This document shows, one piece after another, positions 24,282 through 35,058 of a stretch of 40,692 nt of DNA (position 1 is the first letter of the stretch; the number at the start of each line of letters is the position of its first letter). The position numbers and the translations under genes were made by a program. The stretch lies in assembly GCA_017438525.1 (NCBI GenBank), contig JAFRVI010000043.1, positions 1 to 40,692 on the forward strand. Reading direction: 5' to 3'. A model generated the notes under the pieces. The model did no database searches. It was not told the DNA's origin and saw nothing but the letters and a program-made list of their open reading frames with translations. The stretch comes from Clostridia bacterium (GTDB lineage Bacteria; Bacillota; Clostridia; Oscillospirales; RGIG8002).

Positions 24282-25250
24282 TCAGATCTGATCGTGCAGC
24301 TTGCGGAACTTCTTGGATTTGGAGTCAAGCTCGGAGAAGCTCTGCTCCGAGGGGATATCGTTCATACCCGACTCGATGTAGTTTCTCAGCACGCCGGTCA
24401 GGACGAACGGCTTTATGAAAATCGAGTGGACGATCGACCAGAGGATGAGAGCGCCGATGACCGAGAAGATGACGGGGAGCGCTTTGGGATCCTGCAGCGC
24501 CTGCGCCAGCCAGCCGGTCTTGCCGGCGAGCTTCTCGGAAATCTGCGAAGCAAGGTTCGCGTAAAGCTCCTGATGTCCGCTCAGGAAAAGGTAGCAGCCG
24601 CCGAAGAACACGCCGCCTATGAGTATCAGCGAAGCGAGCCCGATGCCGAAAACTCTGCCCATATTCTTGAAGAAGGTCTTGCCGTGCTTGAAGAAGATCA
24701 CGGCGCCTTCGCAGGCGGCTTTGGCGGGCTTTTCGTCCTTGCGGTAGAAGATCCAGCCGAGGCAGCAGTCGCTGAGGTAGTTGACTATCGTCTGCATTAT
24801 CGAGCTGATCGCGCTGCCGACGGTGCCTCCGGTGTCGCCCCCGATGCTCTCGCCGAGCTTGGTGATAAGTCTGCCGAGCTGGCGGAAGATGCCCTTGATC
24901 GCGCCGGTTATCGCGAAGTAGACCGCGAGCGTCACGAAACGCTCACGGACGGTCTTTTTACCCTCCGCGACGACGTTATCCGGCAGTTCGCCTTCAGTTA
25001 TGCCGCGCGTCATCATCGCGATCTGCCCCGCCTTCAGCATGAAGGACACGAAGCGCAGCACGATGATGAGAACGACAAGCCCGACGAGCGCGCCGATAAG
25101 AAGTCCTATCGGGCCGTTCTTCGCGGCTCTGTCTCCGATCACGTAACCGACTGTGCTGAGTCCCGCGAAGGCAACGAGCGCGAGGAAATCCCACAGCAGG
25201 CGGCGAAGCGAGAAGCCGAGCGTCTTTTTGTAGATCTGTTTGTTGTTCAT
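24282..25250 (-). CDS. Polytopic membrane protein of unknown function
   Basis: 322 residues; I do not recognise the family. Hydrophobic segments lie at about 18-38, 48-72, 105-125, 200-225 and 262-285, with polar stretches between (FYRKDEKPAKAACEGAVIFF) and a charged C-terminal tail (FSELDSKSKKFRKLHDQI). The layout of several segments around a central charged loop recalls choline-transporter-like membrane proteins, which is a weak impression only. AAGGGGGAG lies just before the ATG. It is the third gene of a minus-strand unit with a lipoprotein and a metallophosphoesterase. Confidence 0.7.
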   Translation of the reverse strand: MNNKQIYKKTLGFSLRRLLWDFLALVAFAGLSTVGYVIGDRAAKNGPIGLLIGALVGLVVLIIVLRFVSFMLKAGQIAMMTRGITEGELPDNVVAEGKKTVRERFVTLAVYFAITGAIKGIFRQLGRLITKLGESIGGDTGGTVGSAISSIMQTIVNYLSDCCLGWIFYRKDEKPAKAACEGAVIFFKHGKTFFKNMGRVFGIGLASLILIGGVFFGGCYLFLSGHQELYANLASQISEKLAGKTGWLAQALQDPKALPVIFSVIGALILWSIVHSIFIKPFVLTGVLRNYIESGMNDIPSEQSFSELDSKSKKFRKLHDQI

Positions 25251-25292
25251 AAGCTCCCCCTTCCTTCTTTTGTATTTTTAACTGAATAACAG

Positions 25293-25784
25293 TTACTCAA
25301 CGTACTCCTGCCCCGGCGTATCGAGCAGCTCGAAGCTCTCGACGTCAAGGAAAACGTGATAGTGATCATCGTGCGGTTCTGCATCGAGCGTGCCGACGAC
25401 ACGGATCCACGCCTTTTCTTCCGTGTCGGTCTTGACGGCGTCGCCCTTCAGCATAAATCCGCGGTAGTAGGCGTATTCCTTCCCGTCTGACGGGTCAGTC
25501 TCGAGATGATAGCGGAAGAGCATCGGGGTCTCTCCGCCCTCGTATTTATTCATATGGAACATTCCGTCAACGGCGAACTTTTTACCGTTATAATCCTCGG
25601 GATTATGGTTGAAAGCTTGATAGTACGTATAGTAATACATATCCTTGATGTACAACACATCTTCACCGAAATCGAGTGAGGAAGACGACGGATCAACGTT
25701 TTTCTGTTCGTTTCCGCAGCCGGACGCGAACAGCGACGCGCCGACCAGGAGCAGCGCGAGCGCGATTTTTGCAAATCTTTTCAT
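25293..25784 (-). CDS. Lipoprotein of unknown function
   Basis: A 163-residue secreted lipoprotein: a basic N terminus, a hydrophobic core and the lipobox FASGC with Cys23 as lipidation site. The mature part opens with a Ser-rich linker. The rest has beta-rich features (GKKFAVDGMF, FMLKGDAVK, WIRVVGTLDAEP, YHVFLDVESFELLDTP) like an OB fold, and its C-terminal half recalls the YcgQ/DUF1980 beta domain; that link is tentative. Its ATG overlaps the TAA of the upstream metallophosphoesterase by one base, and GGGAGG lies in that gene's end, so translation is coupled. Confidence 0.8.
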   Translation of the reverse strand: MKRFAKIALALLLVGASLFASGCGNEQKNVDPSSSSLDFGEDVLYIKDMYYYTYYQAFNHNPEDYNGKKFAVDGMFHMNKYEGGETPMLFRYHLETDPSDGKEYAYYRGFMLKGDAVKTDTEEKAWIRVVGTLDAEPHDDHYHVFLDVESFELLDTPGQEYVE

Positions 25785-26620
25785 TAAAATACCTCCCTTG
25801 TCCCCCTTATCGTTATTCTATGTATGAAGCCGCATAATACAGATGAAGCGCAAAGCTGCGGCTTGCCGGGCGCGATCTCACTGCGGACGAAGCAGTGAAG
25901 ATGTCCGCAGAGCACCGCCTTGACCGCTTCTTCGTCGCGCTCGAGGCGGACGAATTCGGCGGCGTTGGCTTTTTCCGAATCCGCGTCGATGTAGAAGTAT
26001 TCGCCGAAGCCGGCGATCTTTTCGCGGCTCGCTTCGGTCAGCGCCGGAACGTGCTGCGCGACTATGAGCGGCGTCCCCTCGGCGCACAGCGCCTTCAATT
26101 CCGCAAGCTCGGCGTCCGAGACGGTCAGGCCTCCGTTGTTGACTCCGACGACGTTGAAACCGTCGAGCCGCGCGACCTCGGCGCCTCCACCGCGCACTCC
26201 GCCGGTACCGGCGTCGTGGTTGCCGTCTACGTATATCAGCCGTCCGCCGTAGCCGGCAAGCGCCGCGCGCATAGCGCGCACGCCGGCGGGGCCGACGAAG
26301 TCGAGCATATCGCCCGTCATCAGCAGGACATCCGGCCGCATCGCCTCCGCAAGCGCGAATATCTTTTCCAGCACCTTCGCGCTCGGAATACGCTTTGAAT
26401 CGTCAAACGGCTCGCTGTGCCAGCGGGTGAAGTCCTCGCGGAGCGTCATCCAGTTCGCCTCGCGCGAAGCGGCTGTTTCGCGTTCCTCCTCATCCGACAG
26501 TTCGTCCGAAACCGCGAGGTGCAGGTCGCTGACCTGCATGAGCGTATGCGTTCCCGCGACGCCGGGGATAACTATTTCGCTGTCGACGATCCTGTAAAAC
26601 GGATCGCGGAAAACGTCCAT
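25784..26620 (-). CDS. Metallophosphoesterase
   Basis: 278 residues. Calcineurin-like ligands: VSDLHL (about 32-37), MTGDMLDFV, VDGNHDAGTG, AQHVPA and LCGHLHCF. The family cleaves phosphodiesters or monoesters with two metals. The frame is open about 100 codons further upstream, but I start at 26620 because GAGGTG precedes that ATG and the promoter lies between. No signal peptide. The first gene of a three-gene minus unit. A palindrome covers its transcription start. Confidence 0.85.
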   Translation of the reverse strand: MDVFRDPFYRIVDSEIVIPGVAGTHTLMQVSDLHLAVSDELSDEEERETAASREANWMTLREDFTRWHSEPFDDSKRIPSAKVLEKIFALAEAMRPDVLLMTGDMLDFVGPAGVRAMRAALAGYGGRLIYVDGNHDAGTGGVRGGGAEVARLDGFNVVGVNNGGLTVSDAELAELKALCAEGTPLIVAQHVPALTEASREKIAGFGEYFYIDADSEKANAAEFVRLERDEEAVKAVLCGHLHCFVRSEIAPGKPQLCASSVLCGFIHRITIRGTREVF

Positions 26621-26641
26621 ACGCTTCACCTCTTTCTTGCC

Positions 26642-26659
26642 GATCGGCGATCGCCGATC
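26642..26659. promoter_or_regulatory. 18-bp palindrome over the transcription start
   Basis: GATCGGCGATCGCCGATC is a perfect 18-bp palindrome with three GATC sites, lying 6 bases past the minus-strand -10 box and before the ribosome site. It can be an operator that blocks transcription, or an RNA hairpin in the leader. Confidence 0.6.
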
Positions 26660-26665
26660 AAATTT

Positions 26666-26694
26666 ATTATACAATATGCGGCCGTTTTTTGCAA
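26666..26694 (-). promoter_or_regulatory. Promoter for the metallophosphoesterase-lipoprotein unit
   Basis: On the minus strand, TTGCAA (26689-26694) and TATAAT (26666-26671) have a 17-bp spacer. Confidence 0.75.
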
Positions 26695-26729
26695 CATTAA
26701 ATAGTCTCCGCGCGCGGATCAAAAAAATA

Positions 26730-26758
26730 TTGAATTTACGCGCTTTCTGTGATAAAAT
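26730..26758 (+). promoter_or_regulatory. Promoter for the 79-residue membrane protein
   Basis: TTGAAT (26730-26735) and TAAAAT (26753-26758) have a 17-bp spacer, divergent from the minus-strand promoter about 40 bp away. Confidence 0.7.
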
Positions 26759-26789
26759 ATTTCCATAACAAAACGAGAGGGGTATAATA

Positions 26790-27029
26790 ATGGATCTTAT
26801 CAAAAAACTGTGGCCTACGCCGTTCAAGATCAAGAAGGGCAACCTGATCTCCTTCCTCGTGCAGCTGCTGATATTCCTCATCATCTGCGCGGTCATCGGC
26901 TGGCTTTTCACCGTACTCAGCAAGATCGCCATCGTCGGCGTCGTCTTCTACGTTGTCGGCTCGCTGATGGGCATCTACGCGATCGTCGGCGCGATACTCT
27001 GCGTACTCCGCTTCATCGGCATCGTGTGA
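26790..27029 (+). CDS. Small two-helix membrane protein
   Basis: 79 residues, not a family I can name. A basic N terminus (KKLWPTPFKIKKGN) leads to two long hydrophobic helices at about 20-43 and 46-76. The layout suggests an inner-membrane hairpin with the N terminus inside. It has its own promoter, a good ribosome site (GAGAGGGG), and its own terminator, so it is a single-gene unit and very probably expressed. Confidence 0.75.
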   Translation: MDLIKKLWPTPFKIKKGNLISFLVQLLIFLIICAVIGWLFTVLSKIAIVGVVFYVVGSLMGIYAIVGAILCVLRFIGIV

Positions 27030-27049
27030 GGACAAAGAACGGAAATAAC

Positions 27050-27084
27050 AAAAAACGGGGTATCGACGATACCCCGTTTTTTTG
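27050..27084. terminator. Bidirectional terminator
   Basis: The stem CGGGGTATCG / CGATACCCCG is flanked by six A on the left and seven T on the right. It ends the small membrane protein transcript and can also end the convergent DUF1836 transcript. Confidence 0.92.
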
Positions 27085-27118
27085 CGCTGTTTTTTTTTGC
27101 CGGACGGCTGAAACGCTC

Positions 27119-27724
27119 CTATTCCGGCAGCTTGACCGCCTCTTCCGACATCGGAACGCCGTCGAGCAGAAGCAGTTTTTCCGCGAGCAGACCGCAGAGT
27201 CCGCTCAATATCGCGCTCAGCGATATAAGGTCGCCGGTGCTGTGCACGGACTCGTCGATCGCCCTGTCGTCGTGACCGAGCAGCGGGGCGGCGATAACGC
27301 GGACCTGACCCACAAAGTACTCTGCGGCGACTCGGTGGCGGAGCGCATAAGCGTCGTAAATCTCCTTGACCTCCGCCTCGGATATGCCGACGGGGATCAT
27401 CTTCTGCAAAGTCGCGATGCTGAGACTTTGTTTCAGGGTGCATATCATGATCAGGTAAACTATATGTATGCGGTAATACTTCTTTTTGCGCGGCTCCGGC
27501 ATAAACTTATTGCGGACGTAATTGTTTATGGTCGCGGCGGTGATGAAGCGTTCCTCCTTTATCTCCGGCGGGAGATAATCGAGGTATTCTGTCAGCAGCG
27601 CGAGCACCTGCTCCATATAGAGCCCGAAATCGGGGATACTGTCCCAATCGGGAAGGCGGTATTCGTTCAGATACTTTTCCCAGCGGCGAAGTTTGCCGGC
27701 GACGAGGTCGTTATCGTAATTCAT
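27119..27724 (-). CDS. DUF1836 protein, likely MerR-like regulator
   Basis: 201 residues. The start WEKYLNEYRLPDWDSIPDFG, then LYMEQVLALL, followed by ITAATINNYVRNKFMPEPRKKKYYR, split as ITAATINNYV and RNKFMPEPRKKKYYR, is the DUF1836 signature; this region looks like a winged helix of MerR type and the basic PRKKKYYR could contact DNA. The C-terminal half is helical. The family is confined mostly to Bacillota and has no firm function. It has its own promoter at 27761-27789 and AAGGGTGAG as ribosome site. It is divergent from degV, which it might control; that is inference. Confidence 0.85.
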   Translation of the reverse strand: MNYDNDLVAGKLRRWEKYLNEYRLPDWDSIPDFGLYMEQVLALLTEYLDYLPPEIKEERFITAATINNYVRNKFMPEPRKKKYYRIHIVYLIMICTLKQSLSIATLQKMIPVGISEAEVKEIYDAYALRHRVAAEYFVGQVRVIAAPLLGHDDRAIDESVHSTGDLISLSAILSGLCGLLAEKLLLLDGVPMSEEAVKLPE

Positions 27725-27760
27725 AAGCTCACCCTTCGCTTAATCAAATATTATATGGAT

Positions 27761-27789
27761 ATTATACTACCAAATAATCACGGTGACAA
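27761..27789 (-). promoter_or_regulatory. Promoter for the DUF1836 gene
   Basis: On the minus strand, TTGTCA (27784-27789) and TATAAT (27761-27766) have a 17-bp spacer. Confidence 0.75.
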
Positions 27790-27873
27790 GCAAAAAAACA
27801 AAGATTTTCAGCAGATTTCGCGACTGAAGCGCGTTTTCACGAATTTTTCTATATTTTGTCGAACGATCGGGTA

Positions 27874-27902
27874 TTGACATAATAATGTAAATGTGTTAAA
27901 CT
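27874..27902 (+). promoter_or_regulatory. Promoter for degV
   Basis: TTGACA (27874-27879) and TAAACT (27897-27902) have a 17-bp spacer, in an AT-rich region about 60 bases before the ATG. Confidence 0.65.
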
Positions 27903-27961
27903 AATCTTCGATATTACTTGACGTTGTTTTTGTAATTATTTACGCGGAGGACTGATCTCAT

Positions 27962-28825
27962 ATGCAAAACTACGCTCTTTTCACCGATACTGGATGCGAT
28001 ATTTCGCCGAAGCTGCTGAATGAATGGCAGGTCGAATGCGTCGATCTGCGCTTCCGCAGGGACGGCGAGACCGCTGAATACGTTCAGGCGCAGATGCCGA
28101 CTCCGGAATTCTACCGCGAGATGCGTGAGGGCGCGGTCTTCAAGACCTCCGCCGCCAACGAAGACGATTTCACAAACGCCTTCACCCCCGTGCTCGAGGG
28201 CGGGACGGATATACTTTATATCGCCTTCTCCTCCGGACTGAGCAGCACCGCGGGCGCCGCCGTCAAGGCGGCACAGACGCTCGCGGAGCGGTTCCCCGAA
28301 CGCCGCGTCGAAGTCGTCAGTTCCCTCGCCGCCTCCGCCGGACAGGGGCTTCTCGTCCGGTACGCGGTGCAAAACTTCAAAAACGGTCTTTCGCTCGACG
28401 AAAACGCCGCCGATATCCGCGAAAAAGTGCCGCATATGCGCCACTGGTTCACGGTTGACGACTTGAAGTATCTCAAGCGCGGCGGACGCGTCAGCACTGC
28501 ATCCGCCCTACTCGGCACCGCACTGAACATCAAGCCGGTGCTGCACGTCGATGACGACGGACACCTGATCCCCGTCCACAAGGTTATCGGCAGGCGCATG
28601 TCGCTGAACACGATGCTCGCGAAAATGAAGGAGCTCGCCATGGAGGATAAGCCCGTCTATTTCATCTCTCACGGCGACTGCATCGACGACGCGAAGCTGC
28701 TCGAAGAAAAAATCACCGAGGAATTCGGAGTTACCGCTGCGCTGATAACCGACATCGGACCCGTCATCGGCGCACATTCCGGTCCCGGCACGCTGGCCGT
28801 ATTCTTCCTCGGCATACATAAATAG
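27962..28825 (+). CDS. degV: DegV family fatty-acid-binding protein
   Basis: 287 residues. DegV/FakB proteins bind a fatty acid between two domains and present it to a fatty acid kinase. Landmarks are FTDTGCDISPKLL at the N terminus, FKTSAANEDDF, IAFSSGLSSTAGAA, VVSSLAASAGQG, LKYLKRGGRVS and a late GPVIGAHSGPGTLAVFF. The kinase (FakA) is not in the window. GGAGG at 27946-27950 precedes the ATG by 11 bases. It has its own promoter and a strong terminator. Confidence 0.93.
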   Translation: MQNYALFTDTGCDISPKLLNEWQVECVDLRFRRDGETAEYVQAQMPTPEFYREMREGAVFKTSAANEDDFTNAFTPVLEGGTDILYIAFSSGLSSTAGAAVKAAQTLAERFPERRVEVVSSLAASAGQGLLVRYAVQNFKNGLSLDENAADIREKVPHMRHWFTVDDLKYLKRGGRVSTASALLGTALNIKPVLHVDDDGHLIPVHKVIGRRMSLNTMLAKMKELAMEDKPVYFISHGDCIDDAKLLEEKITEEFGVTAALITDIGPVIGAHSGPGTLAVFFLGIHK

Positions 28826-28836
28826 GCGAAACCGCT

Positions 28837-28866
28837 CAAATCCGCTTCCTTTCGGAAGCGGATTTG
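28837..28866 (+). terminator. Terminator after degV
   Basis: AAATCCGCTTCC pairs with GGAAGCGGATTT around a TTTC loop, followed by a short T-rich stretch. Confidence 0.85.
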
Positions 28867-28887
28867 TTCAATAATTATTCGTATTCG

Positions 28888-28919
28888 GTTAAACGCCTTC
28901 CGGCCGGAAGGCGTTTAAC
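28888..28919 (-). terminator. Terminator of the ATP synthase operon
   Basis: A 32-bp perfect palindrome, made of GTTAAACGCCTTCCGG and its complement, begins two bases past the atpC stop codon. On the minus strand it is followed by AT-rich sequence (CCGAATACGAATAATTATTG) and not by a clean T run, so it may also act as a 3'-end stabilising hairpin. Confidence 0.75.
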
Positions 28920-28921
28920 TG

Positions 28922-31631
<2,710 letters not shown>

Positions 31632-31635
31632 TCCG

Positions 31636-33357
31636 TTATCCCATTTTCGCAGCCGCGGCGATTATCTCCGCCTTGTCGTCGTCCGAAAGGACTCCGCCGT
31701 CGATGCGGGCGCAGAGCGCGGAATGCTCGCGCTCGCAGACTCCCACGAGGCGCTCGAGCCGCGCGCGGAACTCCTCCGGCTCGGCGTCGGGGAAACATTC
31801 GGCGAGCGCGGCGACGAGGAATATCACCTGCGCGTGCATACTCATCGGCGCCTGCTTCGGCTGGCGGAGCATATACATCAGGCATTCGCCGTATTTCAGC
31901 TTGTGCCGCGTCGCTTCGTCGAGATCGCCGGAGAACTGCATGAACGCTTCCATCTCGCGATGCTGCGCAAGGTCGAGGCGCAGCGTGCCGACCGCTTTTT
32001 TCATCGCCTTCGTCTGCGCGTCGCCGCCGACGCGGGAAACGGAGAGTCCGGCGTTGACGGCGGGACGCTGGCCGGCGTGGAACATATCGACTTCGAGGAA
32101 TATCTGCCCGTCGGTTATTGAGATTATATTCGTCGGGATATACGCGGAAACGTCGCCCGCCTGCGTCTCGACTATAGGCAGGGCGGTGATACTGCCGCCG
32201 CCCTTCTCTTCCGTCAGGCAGGCGGAGCGTTCAAGCAGTCTTGAATGAAGATAGAAAACGTCGCCGGGATAGGCCTCTCTGCCCGGGGTGCGTCCGAGCA
32301 GCAAGCTCAGCGCACGGTAGGCGACGGCGTGTTTGGAAAGATCGTCGTAGACGATCAGCACGTCTTTGCCGGACGCGGCGAAGTATTCCGCGATCGTGCA
32401 GCCGGCGTAGGGTGCGATATACTGCAGCGGCGCGGAATCCGCCGCCGTCGCGCTGACGACGACCGTGTATTTCATCGCGTCCTCCAGCGTCAGCGTGCGG
32501 ACGATGGAGGCGACGGAACTCGCCTTCTGCCCTATCGCGACGTAGACGCATATGACGCCCTTGTCCTTCTGGTTTATTATCGTATCGACGGCGATGGAGG
32601 TCTTGCCGGTCTGTCTGTCGCCGATTATCAGCTCTCGCTGCCCTCTGCCTATCGGCAGCATCGAGTCTATCGCGAGGATCCCCGTTTCGAGCGGAACTCT
32701 GACGGGGCGGCGGTCGATTATCGCCGGAGCCGCCTGCTCAACGGGGCGGTATCCCTCGGCCTCGATCGCGCCTTCGCCGTCGATAGGCGAGCCGAGCGCG
32801 TCGACGACTCTGCCGAGGAAACCCTCACCGCAGGGAACGCCCGCCACCCTGCCGGTGCGGCGCACTTCGCTGCCTGCCCATATCCCCTCGTCGCCGCCGA
32901 AAAGTATGCAGCCGAGCGTGTTTTCACGCAGGTCCTGCACCATTCCGCGGCTGCCGTCTTCAAAAATGACTATCTCGCCGTAAAACGCCTCGGCAAGTCC
33001 GCTGACGACGGCGATGCCGTCGCCGACGCTGACTACCCTGCCGACCTGGTCAGCGACGACGCGCGGCTCCCACGCGCCGATGCTTTCCTTTATCAGCGGC
33101 ACGACGTCAAAGCCGCCTTCGCTTTCGCCGGCGGCGTATATTTCGCGTTTCAGCTGCGCAAGGCGGCCTTCGGTCGTCCAGTCGTAGACGTCCGAGCCGA
33201 CCTCGAGCCGAAAGCCGTTTTTTATGCTTTCATCGGGGCGCCATTCGAGAACGGCGCTCCTGCCGTATCTGCTCTCGATGAAACCGAGAAAGCGCGCGCG
33301 GCGCGCCTCGTCCGGCGCCTTTTCGGAGTATATTACGGCGGTCAGCTTTCTGCTCAT
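31636..33357 (-). CDS. atpA: Fused ATP synthase delta C-terminal domain and alpha subunit
   Basis: 573 residues where alpha normally has about 505. Residues 1 to about 75 read like the C-terminal domain of the delta (OSCP) subunit: [60 protein letters not shown], matching the delta pattern of a strand hairpin with GGxxIRxGDxVxDxSxxxRLxxL. After a short linker the alpha subunit begins near [15 protein letters not shown] (83-97) with full P-loop GDRQTGKTS at 246-254. The delta N-terminal six-helix domain is absent, and there is no separate atpH between atpF and atpA. The start ATG overlaps the atpF stop (ATGA) and has GAGGAG upstream. A GTG at Val86 is a weak alternative start for bare alpha. 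Confidence 0.93.
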   Translation of the reverse strand: MSRKLTAVIYSEKAPDEARRARFLGFIESRYGRSAVLEWRPDESIKNGFRLEVGSDVYDWTTEGRLAQLKREIYAAGESEGGFDVVPLIKESIGAWEPRVVADQVGRVVSVGDGIAVVSGLAEAFYGEIVIFEDGSRGMVQDLRENTLGCILFGGDEGIWAGSEVRRTGRVAGVPCGEGFLGRVVDALGSPIDGEGAIEAEGYRPVEQAAPAIIDRRPVRVPLETGILAIDSMLPIGRGQRELIIGDRQTGKTSIAVDTIINQKDKGVICVYVAIGQKASSVASIVRTLTLEDAMKYTVVVSATAADSAPLQYIAPYAGCTIAEYFAASGKDVLIVYDDLSKHAVAYRALSLLLGRTPGREAYPGDVFYLHSRLLERSACLTEEKGGGSITALPIVETQAGDVSAYIPTNIISITDGQIFLEVDMFHAGQRPAVNAGLSVSRVGGDAQTKAMKKAVGTLRLDLAQHREMEAFMQFSGDLDEATRHKLKYGECLMYMLRQPKQAPMSMHAQVIFLVAALAECFPDAEPEEFRARLERLVGVCEREHSALCARIDGGVLSDDDKAEIIAAAAKMG

Positions 33358-33842
33358 TCGCCGTCGCTCCTCTCGGCGCTGTCGAGGAAGCTGTCGAACG
33401 CCTCTTCGGCGCTGCCGAAGACCGCCTTTTCCGCCGCCTGCGCCGCAAGATCGGAGATCTCGCGGTTCGCCTGACGGATAAGGCGCTGTTTCTCCGCTTC
33501 GCCTTCCGCTTCGGCGGAGCGGCGGATGCTTTCGGCGTCCTGAAGCGCGCGGCTGTGTTCCGCCTGCGCTTCCGCGGCCGCCTGCGCCGCCGCTTCGGAC
33601 TTCATGGCGGCGATCTCGGCCTCGGCGTTTTTCAGCTTCTCCTCATACTCCGCCTTCGCTTCCTCCGCCTCGCGCAGTTTGCGTTCCGTTTCGGATTCCT
33701 TTTCGGCGTAGCGCGAAGCGCGGCTGTCCATAAACTTCTTCACGGGCTTGTAAAGAATGAAATACAGACCGCCGAACAGCAGCACGAAGTTCAGCATATG
33801 CAGCAGTATCTGCTGCAGGTCGATGTTCAGGGGAAGACCCAT
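33354..33842 (-). CDS. atpF: ATP synthase b subunit
   Basis: 162 residues of the peripheral stalk: an N-terminal membrane helix (about 8-30, [19 protein letters not shown]) and a long Glu/Ala/Arg-rich coiled coil, ending in [20 protein letters not shown], the part that normally binds delta. Normal length; it is not fused to delta as in mycobacteria. GGGAG precedes the ATG. It overlaps atpA by 4 bases. Confidence 0.95.
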   Translation of the reverse strand: MGLPLNIDLQQILLHMLNFVLLFGGLYFILYKPVKKFMDSRASRYAEKESETERKLREAEEAKAEYEEKLKNAEAEIAAMKSEAAAQAAAEAQAEHSRALQDAESIRRSAEAEGEAEKQRLIRQANREISDLAAQAAEKAVFGSAEEAFDSFLDSAERSDGE

Positions 33843-33854
33843 CTTTCCGCTCCC

Positions 33855-34214
33855 TTACATTACGAAGATCACGAGTATCGCGACTATCAGCGCGTAGATT
33901 ATCGCGGTTTCTATGAAGACCAGACCGAGCATCATCGAGGAACGGATGTCCCCGGCGGCTTCGGGCTGGCGCGCAGTGCTGTCGACCGACTTTTTGATCG
34001 CGATCGCCATACACACCGCGCCGATACCGGCGCCGGCAATGATTATCGCGGCGGCGACTATCGCCTTGACGGCGGTGCTGTCCGTCGCGGCGGCGACGGT
34101 CTCCGCCGCTTCGGCGGCTTCGTTGCCTTCGGCGGCGAGCGCCGGCATGGATACGCACGCGATCAGCGCGCAGAGCGTAAGAACGATCGCGAATACTCTG
34201 ATAAACTTTTTCAT
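33855..34214 (-). CDS. atpE: ATP synthase c subunit with signal-like N terminus
   Basis: 119 residues, about 40 more than usual. Residues 1-28 (basic start, hydrophobic core, ALAAEG) look like a signal peptide, followed by an acidic Ala-rich stretch and then the two-helix c hairpin with loop ARQPEA (81-86). The ion carboxylate is Glu102. Next to it are Thr103 and Tyr107, as in sodium-type rings (Glu-Ser/Thr, Tyr), but the position of the sodium ligand Gln32 of Ilyobacter is Met69. Ion choice is therefore open, with proton more likely. AAAGGAG precedes the ATG. Confidence 0.93.
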   Translation of the reverse strand: MKKFIRVFAIVLTLCALIACVSMPALAAEGNEAAEAAETVAAATDSTAVKAIVAAAIIIAGAGIGAVCMAIAIKKSVDSTARQPEAAGDIRSSMMLGLVFIETAIIYALIVAILVIFVM

Positions 34215-34242
34215 AGCGGTTTTCTCCTTTATGTGAACTGTT

Positions 34243-35058
34243 TTATTTTGCCTTGACTTTTTTCGGCTTCTTCTCGGTGGATTCCTCGTAGAAATGCGAG
34301 GTCAGCATCGTCAGAACGTACGCCTGTATGACGGCGTGGAGCAGCGTGAACAGCACGCCGACGATTACGGGGATGACGAAGCTGGTCGCGAAATAGTAAT
34401 AGACCAGCTCGGTGACTATCGCGCCGCTGAGCAGCGCTCCGAAGAGTCTGAAGCTCATGGAGATCGGCAGCGAAATGTCCTTCAGCGCGCGTCCCGCGCC
34501 CTTCGGCCCCGCGGCGAAGAGCCCGCCGAAGAGTATCACCGAATAGGAGAGCACTCCGAGCGAGATCGCGCCGTTGATGTCGGCAAGCGGCGCCGGAAGC
34601 GACACAGGCGCGCCCGCGGTCGTCACCGCCTGGAAGCCGAGCAGCTCGAAGAGCGTTCCGAAGAAGATGTACGCTCCCGCGGTGAAGACGTACGCGCTCA
34701 GAAAGCGCGTCTTGCGCGTGCCGTTCTCGTGCGCGAGCCCGTCGAAAAGTCCGACGCCCTGCTCGAGCAGGAGCTGCAGCTTTCCGGGCCTGTCCTTGAA
34801 CCTCGGCACCGCGAATATCCGCAGCAGCAGCGCCGCGAGCAGCAGTACTCCCGTCACGCAGAACGCCGAGATCAGCGCCGGGTTGACCGTTATGCCGAAA
34901 AGGTTTATGCGCGCGGATTCGTGGAGCACCGCGTCGCGCATCGTTTCGGTAACGGTCTCGGTCTTCGGCGCTCCCTTTGTCAGAAATATCCCGACGAGCA
35001 GCAGCACGACAAGCCCGATAAAGACCGCAAGACTGATATTCCGTTGTTTTTTACTCAT
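34243..35058 (-). CDS. atpB: ATP synthase a subunit
   Basis: 271 residues, the stator channel subunit, with about six membrane segments. The essential Arg is in SMSFRLFGALLSG, and the last helices read FTLLHAVIQAYVLTMLTSHF. The usual Asn after RLFG is Ala here. A basic C-terminal tail (EKKPKKVKAK) ends the chain. The start overlaps the stop of the upstream GNAT gene by 4 bases (35055-35058). No atpI gene precedes it. Confidence 0.95.
   Translation of the reverse strand: MSKKQRNISLAVFIGLVVLLLVGIFLTKGAPKTETVTETMRDAVLHESARINLFGITVNPALISAFCVTGVLLLAALLLRIFAVPRFKDRPGKLQLLLEQGVGLFDGLAHENGTRKTRFLSAYVFTAGAYIFFGTLFELLGFQAVTTAGAPVSLPAPLADINGAISLGVLSYSVILFGGLFAAGPKGAGRALKDISLPISMSFRLFGALLSGAIVTELVYYYFATSFVIPVIVGVLFTLLHAVIQAYVLTMLTSHFYEESTEKKPKKVKAK

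Noticed and set aside
26621-26932. Longer N terminus of the second metallophosphoesterase
   Set aside because: The open frame runs through the promoter and palindrome, and the ribosome site fits the ATG at 26620.
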